A stretch of 64,000 bases of DNA from Candidatus Omnitrophota bacterium (GCA_003451585.1 DMEU01000011.1:62744-126743), one strand, 5' to 3'. Positions 1-6,943 are shown, counted from the first letter of the stretch. Numbers and translations are program-made. The notes: a model not told the origin generated them from the sequence alone.

Positions 1-1
1 T

Positions 2-754
2 GGCCTGCTCTTTGAAAAAAGATCCGAACTGATAACTAAATATAAAAAAGTCATCAGATTCATTAATATAAGCCTTGACGGTCCTTGTGCGGATATCCAT
101 GATGCCACCAGAGGAAAAGGGGCTTTTGGCGCGCTCATGGAGTCTTTTAAATTTTCAAGAGCGCATAAACTCCCTTTTGGCGTTACCTGTTGTTTAAACA
201 GGTTCAATCTCAGCCACGCGCCGGACATCGTCAAATTCGCCAGGCGGCAAGGCGCTAAACACATTAATTTTTCTACCGTCCTGCCCTGCAGGAATGCCGA
301 AGAGAACGGCCTTGTCTTAGATGAGGCCCAGAGGAAAAAGGCGTATGGTGAATTGCGACGTCTAGCCTATGTCTCTTCCATGGATTTTTTCAGGTTATTT
401 TATGTGCCTGTCTTTATAAGCGAGCCCGTGTACGCTTCAAGCAATATAGTCATGTGCGCCAATCAGTCGTTGCGTACGGTGACTGTCGATGTGGATGGAA
501 GCCTGCACTTTTGTTGTTTTCTTACTGTTTATGACGTGGACAAGGAAGTTGAAAAAGGGTTGAAGGTAGCAAATCTTTGCGATGTTGATTTTGAAGAAGG
601 GCTTAAATGTTTCGCGGATATGATACATAGTTTTATCCGCGGGCGGATGGATGATTATCAAGGCGGTTCTTTTGATAAACAGGGTATGGATTTTAACAGC
701 TGTTTTTATTGCAATAAAAAATTGGGCATAGCCTTAAAGGTAGGGCCGTTATGA
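2..754 (+). CDS. Radical SAM/SPASM-like protein, 3' part (start lies before the window)
   Basis: The reading frame is open from base 2, so only the C-terminal ~250 residues are present. An early LDGP segment followed by HDATRGKGAF is the typical late radical-SAM barrel signature of SPASM-family enzymes (anaerobic sulfatase/peptide-maturase type). The C-terminal third has a Cys constellation (one Cys, then an FCCF pair, a further Cys, and a final CFYC) that fits an auxiliary Fe-S (SPASM or twitch) domain. The CX3CX2C cluster that binds SAM would lie upstream and is not visible. The stop overlaps the next start (ATGA), so it is translationally coupled to a prepilin gene. This suggests, but does not prove, a role in pilin modification. 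The substrate is unknown. Confidence 0.8.
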   Translation, partial: GLLFEKRSELITKYKKVIRFINISLDGPCADIHDATRGKGAFGALMESFKFSRAHKLPFGVTCCLNRFNLSHAPDIVKFARRQGAKHINFSTVLPCRNAEENGLVLDEAQRKKAYGELRRLAYVSSMDFFRLFYVPVFISEPVYASSNIVMCANQSLRTVTVDVDGSLHFCCFLTVYDVDKEVEKGLKVANLCDVDFEEGLKCFADMIHSFIRGRMDDYQGGSFDKQGMDFNSCFYCNKKLGIALKVGPL

Positions 755-1149
755 ACAAAAAGGGTTTTTCTCTGATCGAGGTCATAGTGGTCGTGATCAT
801 CATTGGCATCCTGGCAAGGATAAGCATACCTCGTTATATCCGCCTGGTCGAGAAAGGCAGGTCAGCGGAGGCGCGTAATATTTTAGGGCATATACGTTCG
901 GCACAAATGGCTTATCAGCTTGAGAATGGTTATTATACCAATACCCTTGGTAATTTACAGGTTGCGGCACCTACGGCTTGTAACGCGACTTTTTATTTTA
1001 GTTACGCGTTGGCGAACGGCAGCGGGACTTTTACGGCTACAGCAAACAGGTGTACTGGGGGTGCAGGGAAATCACCCACTGGTTCGGCAGCATTCAGCTT
1101 ATCTATTAACCAGGGCGGGACGCTAAGCGGTACGGCCGGTTATCTGTGA
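751..1149 (+). CDS. Type IV prepilin-like protein 1
   Basis: This 132-residue protein starts with a short basic leader and the prepilin peptidase site G/FSLIE, with Glu at position 5 of the mature chain, followed by about 20 hydrophobic residues (IVVVIIIGILA). It would be cleaved and N-methylated by PilD and sit in the inner membrane before assembly. The region after the helix (EARNILGHIRSAQMAY) matches the usual PilE/GspG-type linker helix. Two Cys, near residues 75 and 101, could form the C-terminal disulfide loop. It overlaps the radical SAM gene by 4 bp and is followed 6 bp later by a second prepilin. Major pilin versus pseudopilin cannot be decided from sequence. Confidence 0.88.
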   Translation: MNKKGFSLIEVIVVVIIIGILARISIPRYIRLVEKGRSAEARNILGHIRSAQMAYQLENGYYTNTLGNLQVAAPTACNATFYFSYALANGSGTFTATANRCTGGAGKSPTGSAAFSLSINQGGTLSGTAGYL

Positions 1150-1155
1150 GGTTTC

Positions 1156-1566
1156 ATGAAGAAACTAATTCGCGCGATAGATGATCTTTCGGGTTTTACC
1201 CTGATCGAATTGGTTGTGGTGGTCATTATTATGAGCATCCTTGTCGCGTTAGCCGTACCGACTTATACCAATACCAAGGAGAAGGCGTTGGATAAAGAGG
1301 CTGTAATGGCGTTAAAGCTTATACGGTCTGCCAGTAAACAGTACTTTGCGAAATTTGAGCATTTTTATCCATATACCGGCTCAATCACTTCTTTGTCTAA
1401 TATAAATAACAACCTTAGCCTGGATCTGAGCGGCTCGAATTGGGGGTTTGCTCTTAGCGGCACAGGAACGGCCTTTACGGCGAACGCAACCAGGACAGGC
1501 AGTACAAGAAGGTGGACAATAAATCAGGCCGCGTCGGAGCCGTCGTGTGTTACAGCCTGTCTGTGA
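1156..1566 (+). CDS. Type IV prepilin-like protein 2
   Basis: This 136-residue protein has a longer leader than its neighbour (about 14 residues) and then the cleavage/methylation motif G/FTLIE and a hydrophobic helix (LVVVVIIMSILVALAVP). The following ALDKEAVMALKLIRSASKQYF segment is the amphipathic continuation seen in PilE/GspG-like proteins. A Cys pair close to the C-terminus (PSCVTACL) could make a small disulfide loop. It lies between prepilins 1 and 3, and its stop overlaps a possible GTG start of prepilin 3. It is presumably a fibre or tip subunit. No assembly ATPase, secretin or prepilin peptidase is encoded in this window. Confidence 0.87.
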   Translation: MKKLIRAIDDLSGFTLIELVVVVIIMSILVALAVPTYTNTKEKALDKEAVMALKLIRSASKQYFAKFEHFYPYTGSITSLSNINNNLSLDLSGSNWGFALSGTGTAFTANATRTGSTRRWTINQAASEPSCVTACL

Positions 1567-1580
1567 TCTCTAAAGATGAT

Positions 1581-1955
1581 ATGAGAACCAGAGGTTTTAC
1601 TTTGGTTGAGGTAATGGTGGCCGCGATCATCCTGGCCCTTTTGGCAGCCGGGCTCTTTAGTGTTTTCGCTTCTGCCAGGAACCTGGTTTCCCGTTCTAAA
1701 AGAAGGCTTGTGGCAACTGAGATAGCTAAAGCCGAGATCGAGAAAAACAAGCAGCATATCAGGGCGGACAGATGGGATAATGTTTCATATCCTGCTGTTT
1801 ATCCGGCTAATGGAGTCTGGCGTTCCTGCGCCTCGGCCGCGTATACATACCAGGGCATTACTTATAATGTTGATTGCCGCGTAGACCCCGGTCCGACAGC
1901 CGATTCTTACAGAAAAGTAACTGTTCGCGTGAGGTGGAATGAACCTACGATCTAG
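1581..1955 (+). CDS. Prepilin-like protein 3 (minor pilin, PilV/GspI type)
   Basis: The chosen ATG gives MRTRG/FTLVE, an ideal prepilin leader, followed by a hydrophobic stretch (VMVAAIILALLAAGLFSVFA). A GTG at 1563 in the same frame overlaps the previous stop and would add six residues by translational coupling. Neither start has a strong Shine-Dalgarno sequence. The protein is about 124 residues. The KRRLVATEIAKAEIE segment after the helix resembles minor pilins of the PilV/GspI group. Its 3' end overlaps the start of prepilin 4 by 17 bp, so the four genes form one transcription unit. Confidence 0.82.
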   Translation: MRTRGFTLVEVMVAAIILALLAAGLFSVFASARNLVSRSKRRLVATEIAKAEIEKNKQHIRADRWDNVSYPAVYPANGVWRSCASAAYTYQGITYNVDCRVDPGPTADSYRKVTVRVRWNEPTI

Positions 1956-2472
1956 CAATGATGGTGTTACTTTAATAGAACTTATCCTTGCGATGGTCTT
2001 AGTCGGTGCCATCATCATGACCGGCCTGTCTATGGAGCTTGGCCTCAGGCGTATTTATTCATCGACTGATTTTGAAGTGCATTTGTTGGATGAGGCAGCT
2101 CCGATAATGGCGATGGTGACCAAGGATATAAACAGGGGCGTCGGAGCGGTAGCAACGGCTCAATCCCCGTTTAGCGGGACTTATAGGATATATTATGATT
2201 CCAATTTTAACGGTATGCGGGATGCGGCAGATACTGCTGTTGAGTATCAGTATAATAGCGCCACATATAATCTTAATTACAGGCGCACTTTGAGCGGGCC
2301 GTGGCAGCTTTTATCGGATAAGGTCACCAGTTTTAGCATAGCTGCTCCGGTCAACGGCGTTTCCACATTTTCTATCAGCCTTAAAAGATCCCCGTCTTTA
2401 GGCACAGGTTATACTAATCCGCAGATAGCCGTAACTTCAAGCGCGCAGTACAGGGGATATTCTATAAATTGA
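1939..2472 (+). CDS. Prepilin-like protein 4 (minor pilin, PilW/GspJ type)
   Basis: This 177-residue protein has a short leader (MNLRSSNDG) and the motif G/VTLIE, with Val at the first mature position instead of the more common Phe. A hydrophobic helix (LILAMVLVGAIIMTGL) follows. The later segment, with LLDEAAPIMAMVTKDINRGVG and a D-F-N-G-M-R-D-A-A-D acidic loop, resembles PilW/GspJ-like pseudopilins, which bind calcium in some systems. It is the last gene of the prepilin cluster. The 125-bp repeat preceding tRNA-Ala starts four bases after its stop. The pseudopilin class is inferred from gene order and helix composition only. Confidence 0.82.
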   Translation: MNLRSSNDGVTLIELILAMVLVGAIIMTGLSMELGLRRIYSSTDFEVHLLDEAAPIMAMVTKDINRGVGAVATAQSPFSGTYRIYYDSNFNGMRDAADTAVEYQYNSATYNLNYRRTLSGPWQLLSDKVTSFSIAAPVNGVSTFSISLKRSPSLGTGYTNPQIAVTSSAQYRGYSIN

Positions 2473-2475
2473 TGG

Positions 2476-2600
2476 GGGATGATGCGCGAAGCGCAAAAAT
2501 CATCCCCAAGGGGTGATAGCGAAGACTTTGCGACGAATAGGAGTAAAGTCGCAGCGCAAGAGGGGCGTAAGCCCCTATTGATCAGGGGTTTGGGGATGAT
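2476..2600 (+). repeat. 125-bp tRNA-upstream repeat, copy 1
   Basis: This unit starts GGGATGATGCGCG and ends GGGGATGAT. Near-identical copies lie at 54468-54592 and 55601-55725, and each ends 4-5 bp before a tRNA gene. It contains several hairpin candidates: GGGATGAT...ATCATCCC at the start, ACTTT...AAAGT in the middle, GGGGCGTAAGCCCC and CCCCTATTGATCAGGGG near the end. It fills the space between the prepilin stop and tRNA-Ala. A short reading frame crosses it but is not considered a gene. Confidence 0.9.
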
Positions 2601-2604
2601 TTTC

Positions 2605-2677
2605 GGGGCAGTAGCTCAGCTGGGAGAGCATCACGTTCGCAACGTGGGGGTCGTGGGTTCGAATCCCATCTGCTCCA
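2605..2677 (+). tRNA. tRNA-Ala (anticodon CGC)
   Basis: The cloverleaf folds fully. The acceptor is GGGGCAG/CTGCTCC with one G-U pair, and the D-arm has GCTC/GAGC. The anticodon stem is TCACG/CGTGG with loop TTCGCAA, so the anticodon is CGC. The T-arm is GTGGG/CCCAT with loop TTCGAAT, and the discriminator is A. The CCA end is not encoded; CTG follows. A partial 3' copy of this tRNA with an encoded CCA lies 113 bp downstream (2791-2810). The 125-bp repeat ends four bases before the gene. Confidence 0.93.
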
Positions 2678-2700
2678 CTGATTTTTTTAAGAAGACAAGC

Positions 2701-2810
2701 TGGGATTCGAAGCCGACCCGAGCGCCACTGGTTCAAGCGAGGGCGGCCGGCCACGAAGGAGCCCCGACGGATGTCGGGGCGGGTGAGTGGGAATCCCATC
2801 TGCTCCACCA
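2701..2810 (+). repeat. tRNA-derived element A, tRNA-Ala copy
   Basis: The left end (2701-2711) is an inverted copy of the tRNA-Ala T-loop/T-stem (2658-2668). The right end (2791-2807) is a 17-bp direct copy of tRNA positions 57-73 (2661-2677), followed by CCA. Between them lies a GC-rich core starting GCCGACCCGAGCGCCACTGG, which recurs downstream of tRNA-Gly, and a strong hairpin GCCCCGAC-GGAT-GTCGGGGC. No protein is encoded. Confidence 0.8.
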
Positions 2811-2840
2811 CCTTAATATAGTAGAATAGCGCAGCGGTAA

Positions 2841-3932
2841 ATGAAAAAATACGGGTTGTTTTTTACTTTTATCTTTGCGGCCGCCTGTTTTATTTTCCTG
2901 CCTGTGGTCTTTTCCGGCGATGTGTTGCATGAAGCAAGTTTTTACTTCAAGCTCGATAATAAACAGGTAAATTGCGTGCTTTGTCCCCGCAGGTGTGTTA
3001 TCCCTGACGGAAGGCGCGGTTTTTGCGGGGTCAGAGAGAATAGGGGAGGCACGCTCTATTCTCTGGTCTATTCCAAGCCATGCGCGGTCCACATCGACCC
3101 TATAGAGAAGAAACCTCTTTTTCATGTCTTGCCCGGTTCGACCGCTTTTTCTCTTGCGACAGTAGGTTGTAATCTAAGGTGCAAGTTCTGTCAGAATTGG
3201 CAGATCTCGCAGGCCTCTCCGGAAGATGTGGTACCTCTTGACCTTTCTCCGGAGGAGGTGATCAGACATATCAAGGAAAGCGGCTCGCCGGTGATAGCAT
3301 ATACATATACCGAACCTACCGTATATTACGAATACATGTTCGATATTGCAAGGCTTGCGCGCGCAGCCGGTATAAAGAATGTCATGCATTCAGCAGGTTT
3401 CATAAACGAGGAGCCTCTGCGTCGGCTTTGCCCTTACCTGGACGCGGCCAATATTGACTTAAAGGGTTTTAATAACAGGTTCTATTCTGAGATGACGCTT
3501 GGAAATGTCGACGATGTGCTGCGCACGCTTGTGGTCTTAAAAGATGAGGGTGTCTGGACCGAGATAACCAACCTTATCCTGCCCGGGCTAAACGATGACG
3601 CGCAGGAGATAAGGAGGATGTGTTTATGGATACGCGACAATCTCGGGCCGGATACGCCGGTCCATTTCACTCGCTTTACCCCGCACTATAAACTTATGAA
3701 CCTTTCCCCCACTCCGGTCCAGACGCTTATTATGGCTAGAAGAATAGCGCGGGAGGCCGGCTTAAAATACGTGTATCTTGGCAATATTTCCCACACCGAT
3801 GCCGAGGACACTTTTTGCCCGAAATGCGGAAAGCCGGTCATAGAGAGGGCAGGCTATGTCATAACGGCAAATAATGTCGTAGAAGGCAAGTGTAAGTTCT
3901 GCGGAGAGAAGATAAATGGCATCTGGAAATAA
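2841..3932 (+). CDS. amrS: AmmeMemoRadiSam system radical SAM enzyme with N-terminal export signal
   Basis: This 363-residue protein belongs to the PflA-like radical SAM family associated with AMMECR1 and Memo proteins. The SAM-binding cluster is C110-x3-C114-x2-C117 (CNLRCKFC), followed by QNWQIS. A second Cys group precedes it (C45, C48, C52, C63), and two CxxC pairs close the C-terminus (CPKC, CKFC), as in this family. Unusually, the protein starts with a basic stub and about 20 hydrophobic residues (GLFFTFIFAAACFIFLPVVF), a signal peptide or anchor. It overlaps the next gene by 17 bp. The substrate of the system is unknown; the family call is strong and the location is inferred. Confidence 0.9.
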   Translation: MKKYGLFFTFIFAAACFIFLPVVFSGDVLHEASFYFKLDNKQVNCVLCPRRCVIPDGRRGFCGVRENRGGTLYSLVYSKPCAVHIDPIEKKPLFHVLPGSTAFSLATVGCNLRCKFCQNWQISQASPEDVVPLDLSPEEVIRHIKESGSPVIAYTYTEPTVYYEYMFDIARLARAAGIKNVMHSAGFINEEPLRRLCPYLDAANIDLKGFNNRFYSEMTLGNVDDVLRTLVVLKDEGVWTEITNLILPGLNDDAQEIRRMCLWIRDNLGPDTPVHFTRFTPHYKLMNLSPTPVQTLIMARRIAREAGLKYVYLGNISHTDAEDTFCPKCGKPVIERAGYVITANNVVEGKCKFCGEKINGIWK

Positions 3933-5436
3933 GTGTAAAGTTAAAAGTGTAAAGTTTAAAGTAAATTTTAATATTATAAAGTACCTGATCTTATTATTTG
4001 TCTTTACACTTTACACTTTACACTTTACGCCATTTTGTGCTACTGAAAATGTAAGAGTAAAGGAGCCTAATGTTGCCGGGACTTTTTACCCGGATGATAA
4101 GGCCGAGTTATCCGCATTGATCCGGAAATATGTCCGTCAGGCGAAAGGCGCGCCCGTTGGCGGCAAGCCGGTGGTCCTTATCGCACCTCATGCAGGATAT
4201 ATATATTCCGGCCCCGTTGCCGCTTATGGATACGCGACCATCGAAGGCATGTCGTTTGATACGGTTATCATACTTGCTGCATCCCATTATTTTTCATTTA
4301 AAGGTGCCTCTGTCTATAAGGAAGGGTCTTTCCGCACTCCCTTAGGTGATCTTGCGATCGATACTGCCCTTGCTTCTGAGCTGTTGTCCTTAGATTCTGA
4401 ACTTTTAATTTTTAAACCAAACTATTTTGAACAGGAGCACTCCCTGGAAGTGGAGCTGCCTTTTTTGCAGGAGGTTTTAAAGCCCGGTTTTAAGATCCTG
4501 CCCGTATTGTTCGGCGATCTGTCGTATGAGGGTTGCCTTGCACTGGCGAAATATCTGGCCGGAGTAACCGAAGGAAGAGATGTCCTTGTTGTGGCCAGCA
4601 CAGACCTGTCTCACTACAGGCCTTATGGAGAAGCGTTAGTCTACGATAAAAAAACCATCGATCATATCAAAAACTTCGACACAAGGGGATTGTGGGATGC
4701 CGTGGCAGGGACGGGATGGAATGTATGCGGCATAAAACCCGTTGTAACAGGCATTGAATTCGCAAAAATTAAAAACGCAAAAAGCCTTAATGTATTGAAA
4801 TATGCCAATTCCGGAGATACAGCAGGAGGAAAAGACCGGGTCGTGGGTTATACAAGTATCCTTATCAGTAAGGAGGAAGGAATGTTCAAAAGAGAAGAAA
4901 AAAGGCGCTTGCTTGAGATCGCAAGGCGCACGATAGAGACCCAAGTGAGAGAGGGTAAGGCCCCGGCCCTTGAGGGAGAGTGCCCTGCCTTGAGCGCGCG
5001 TTGCGGCAGTTTTGTAACCCTGCGCAAGAAGGGCGAACTCAGGGGCTGCATCGGCAGATTCACCTCGGATGAGCCGTTATATAGTGTCGTTTCACAGATG
5101 AGCATAGAATCCTGCACCCATGATTACAGGTTTTCTCCTGTGACCGCCGATGAGCTTGACGATATCACGATCGAGATCTCGGTCTTGACCGAGCCTGAGC
5201 TTATAGAGGATTGGCACAGGATCAGGTTGGGGGTTGACGGAGTGATCATACGAAAGGGCTATTCCAGCGGTGTTTTCCTACCGCAGGTAGCGGTTGAAAC
5301 AGGGTGGGACCTGGAGATGTTCTTGGGCCAGTTATGCTTTCAGAAGGCAGGATTACCCAGTGATTGTTTTAAGGACCCTGAAACGAAAATCTACACCTTC
5401 CAGGCCGAAATTTTTTCAGAAGACGGCCTAAAATAA
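3916..5436 (+). CDS. amrB-amrA: Memo (AmrB)-AMMECR1 (AmrA) fusion protein, apparently exported
   Basis: This 506-residue fusion has an N-terminal hydrophobic segment at about residues 20-42. A Memo domain (about 50-310) follows, with the metal-site motifs APHAGYIYSG (His92), ASHYF, EQEHSLEVELPF and STDLSHY. An AMMECR1 domain (about 323-506) has CGSFVTLRKKGELRGCIGRF and the family's C-terminal VFLPQVAVE block. Human MEMO1 and AMMECR1 are the namesakes; the bacterial reaction is not established. The signal segment is encoded by a heptamer-like AAGTGTAAAG/CTTTACACTT inverted repeat. An internal Shine-Dalgarno and ATG at 4871-4884 could release AMMECR1 alone. The gene follows amrS with a 17-bp overlap. 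Confidence 0.9.
   Translation: MASGNKCKVKSVKFKVNFNIIKYLILLFVFTLYTLHFTPFCATENVRVKEPNVAGTFYPDDKAELSALIRKYVRQAKGAPVGGKPVVLIAPHAGYIYSGPVAAYGYATIEGMSFDTVIILAASHYFSFKGASVYKEGSFRTPLGDLAIDTALASELLSLDSELLIFKPNYFEQEHSLEVELPFLQEVLKPGFKILPVLFGDLSYEGCLALAKYLAGVTEGRDVLVVASTDLSHYRPYGEALVYDKKTIDHIKNFDTRGLWDAVAGTGWNVCGIKPVVTGIEFAKIKNAKSLNVLKYANSGDTAGGKDRVVGYTSILISKEEGMFKREEKRRLLEIARRTIETQVREGKAPALEGECPALSARCGSFVTLRKKGELRGCIGRFTSDEPLYSVVSQMSIESCTHDYRFSPVTADELDDITIEISVLTEPELIEDWHRIRLGVDGVIIRKGYSSGVFLPQVAVETGWDLEMFLGQLCFQKAGLPSDCFKDPETKIYTFQAEIFSEDGLK
3931..4030 (+). repeat. Low-complexity inverted repeat inside the Memo signal segment
   Basis: Two to three direct copies of GTGTAAAGT at the left are mirrored by three copies of CTTTACA at the right, separated by an AT-rich centre. 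The right arm encodes LYTLHFT within the hydrophobic export segment of the Memo fusion. Similar inverted low-complexity blocks lie at 24040-24175 and 45690-45780 between genes. Confidence 0.75.
4871..4884 (+). promoter_or_regulatory. Internal ribosome binding site for separate AMMECR1 translation
   Basis: AGGAGG at 4871-4876 is followed after five bases by an in-frame ATG (4882) that starts exactly at the AMMECR1 domain (MFKREEKRRLLEIA). This would give a 184-residue cytoplasmic AmrA in addition to the exported fusion. The site is visible in the sequence; its use is inferred. Confidence 0.5.
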
Positions 5437-5447
5437 AATTTGATATT

Positions 5448-6107
5448 ATGCTAAGAGTAACCGCCAGCCTGTTTTTTACCGGTTTAGTATTGGGGTACGG
5501 GCCTTGCCTTTTAAGCTGCGGCCCGCTTCTTGTCTCGTATATAACCGCTACAAAAAAAAGCGGGATTTCCGGCCTTAAGGTATATCTTATTTTTTCAGCT
5601 ACGCGCCTGTTCGTTTATCTTGTCTTCGGTATACTTGTAGGGCTATTCGGTGAGAGGCTGCTACATCGTCTTTTTGAAAGTTCCGCTCTTGCTCTTCTTT
5701 TTCTTCTTTTCGGCGGATTTCTAGCTGTACTTGGGGCGCTTATTATGAGCGGGAAAAGCGATATAGAGAACAAGTGCAGCAGTTTTATCCATCGATATGT
5801 TGAGCCGGAGGGCATAAAAAATGTTATAATTTTTGGGTTAGTGGTTTCTTTGTCACCTTGTCTGCCTCTTATGGGTGTATTGGGCTTTATTGCCTTGCTT
5901 TCAGATACATGGGCAAAGGGGGCAATGTATATGTCCGCATTCGCATTCGGCACTATTGTAAGCCCATTGATAATTTTATCCGTTACTGCCGGATGGGCTG
6001 CGCGACATTTGAGCAGGCACAGTAATATCATGCGGATAGTCAGGCTTATTTGCGGCTTTATGATATGCCTTTTAGGTATTAACCTTATTTGGAGCGGCTT
6101 GAGATGA
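5448..6107 (+). CDS. DsbD/CcdA-like (DsbD_2 / TauE-SafE type) transmembrane protein
   Basis: This 219-residue polytopic protein has about six hydrophobic helices. Helix 1 contains GPCLLSCGP (Cys20, Cys24) and the mid-protein helix contains SPCLP (Cys138). These positions resemble the paired Pro-Cys sites of CcdA/DsbD transporters, which pass electrons from cytoplasmic thioredoxin to the periplasm. The related DsbD_2 family is often annotated as sulfite exporter TauE/SafE. It directly follows the exported amrS and amrB-amrA genes, and its stop overlaps rsmE (ATGA). The context suggests reductant or thiol supply to the exported enzymes; this is inferred. A simple transporter role is the alternative. 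Confidence 0.72.
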   Translation: MLRVTASLFFTGLVLGYGPCLLSCGPLLVSYITATKKSGISGLKVYLIFSATRLFVYLVFGILVGLFGERLLHRLFESSALALLFLLFGGFLAVLGALIMSGKSDIENKCSSFIHRYVEPEGIKNVIIFGLVVSLSPCLPLMGVLGFIALLSDTWAKGAMYMSAFAFGTIVSPLIILSVTAGWAARHLSRHSNIMRIVRLICGFMICLLGINLIWSGLR

Positions 6108-6829
6108 ACAGGTTTTTTGTAGAAAAAAAATATATCGGGGACACGACAATTGAAATATCGGATGCCGCCGATGTCCGTCATCTTGCGCGCGTCTTAAGGA
6201 TCCCGCAGGGAGAGGCAGTCTTTATCAGCGATGGCCAGGGGACGGGTTATGTCGCTCAAGTTTCGCGCATCTCAAAGAATAGCGTTGTCTTAAAAATAAT
6301 AGAGAGACAGCTATCCGTGGAGCGCAAGGCTGTGATCTCTTTGGCCTGCGCCATACCTAAGAATGCGCGTTTTGAAGATATCGTTGATAAATGCACGCAG
6401 CTTGGGGTAGGCTCGATCGCACCTCTGGTAACGGAGCGCACCCTCGTCAGCAAGACGGTTTTCAATAAGAAACTGGACAGGCTGAACAGGGTGATGATAG
6501 CTGCGGCCAAACAGAGCGGTGTTTTGTTCCTTCCTGAGATAAAGGAGGCTGTCGGGTTTTTAGAATTCTTGCCGCAAGCCGCAGGTTTTGATCTGGCCCT
6601 TTTGCCTAATTTGTCCGAGAAGTCGATGACTATAAAAAAGTCCCTTGAGGGGTTTTCTGGCAAAAGGGTCCTTGTTATGATAGGGCCGGAAGGTGATTTT
6701 ACGCCAGGCGAGATCTCGCTGGCTCTTGAGGCAGGGTGTCGTGGCATAAGCCTCGGTGAATCCGTCTTAAGGGTAGATACGGCCGCTATTTGTGCTGTGA
6801 GTTTTTTGAGGTTGTATCTGGGCCTATAA
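6104..6829 (+). CDS. rsmE: 16S rRNA m3U1498 methyltransferase
   Basis: This 242-residue SPOUT methyltransferase would N3-methylate U1498 of 16S rRNA in the 30S subunit. The start ATG at 6104 overlaps the preceding stop (ATGA); an upstream ATG at 6089 would add five residues inside the previous gene and is less likely. Visible family marks are MNRFFVEKK at the N-terminus, HLARVLRIPQGE in the PUA-like domain, and the C-terminal knot motifs IGPEGDFTPGEI and SLGESVLRVDTAA, which form the SAM pocket. It is the last gene before a 169-bp promoter region. Confidence 0.93.
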   Translation: MNRFFVEKKYIGDTTIEISDAADVRHLARVLRIPQGEAVFISDGQGTGYVAQVSRISKNSVVLKIIERQLSVERKAVISLACAIPKNARFEDIVDKCTQLGVGSIAPLVTERTLVSKTVFNKKLDRLNRVMIAAAKQSGVLFLPEIKEAVGFLEFLPQAAGFDLALLPNLSEKSMTIKKSLEGFSGKRVLVMIGPEGDFTPGEISLALEAGCRGISLGESVLRVDTAAICAVSFLRLYLGL

Positions 6830-6915
6830 AGACATTTTGTGTAAAGACCTTACAAGCACAATAAAACTATGCCCGCACCTGCGGAAAGATATGCGCGAAA
6901 TAATTAATAATCTTC

Positions 6916-6943
6916 TTGACAAAAATCACTTCTGAGGTAAACT
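6916..6943 (+). promoter_or_regulatory. Candidate sigma-70 promoter of the surface-fibre locus
   Basis: TTGACA at 6916-6921 is followed after 16 bp by TAAACT (4 of 6 matches). It is the best promoter-like pair in the 169-bp gap between rsmE and the first fibre gene. The rest of the gap shows no gene, only AT-rich sequence and a short CCGCA/TGCGG palindrome near 6875. Confidence 0.45.

Noticed and set aside
2476..2600. CRISPR-like array from the 125-bp repeats
   Set aside because: Units are long, scattered and not separated by regular unique spacers, and no cas gene is present.
2479..2829. A 116-residue frame through the 125-bp repeat, tRNA-Ala and element A (similar peptide at 54453-54635)
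   Set aside because: It crosses a complete tRNA gene and hairpin-rich repeats. The shared peptide follows only from the repeat's DNA identity.
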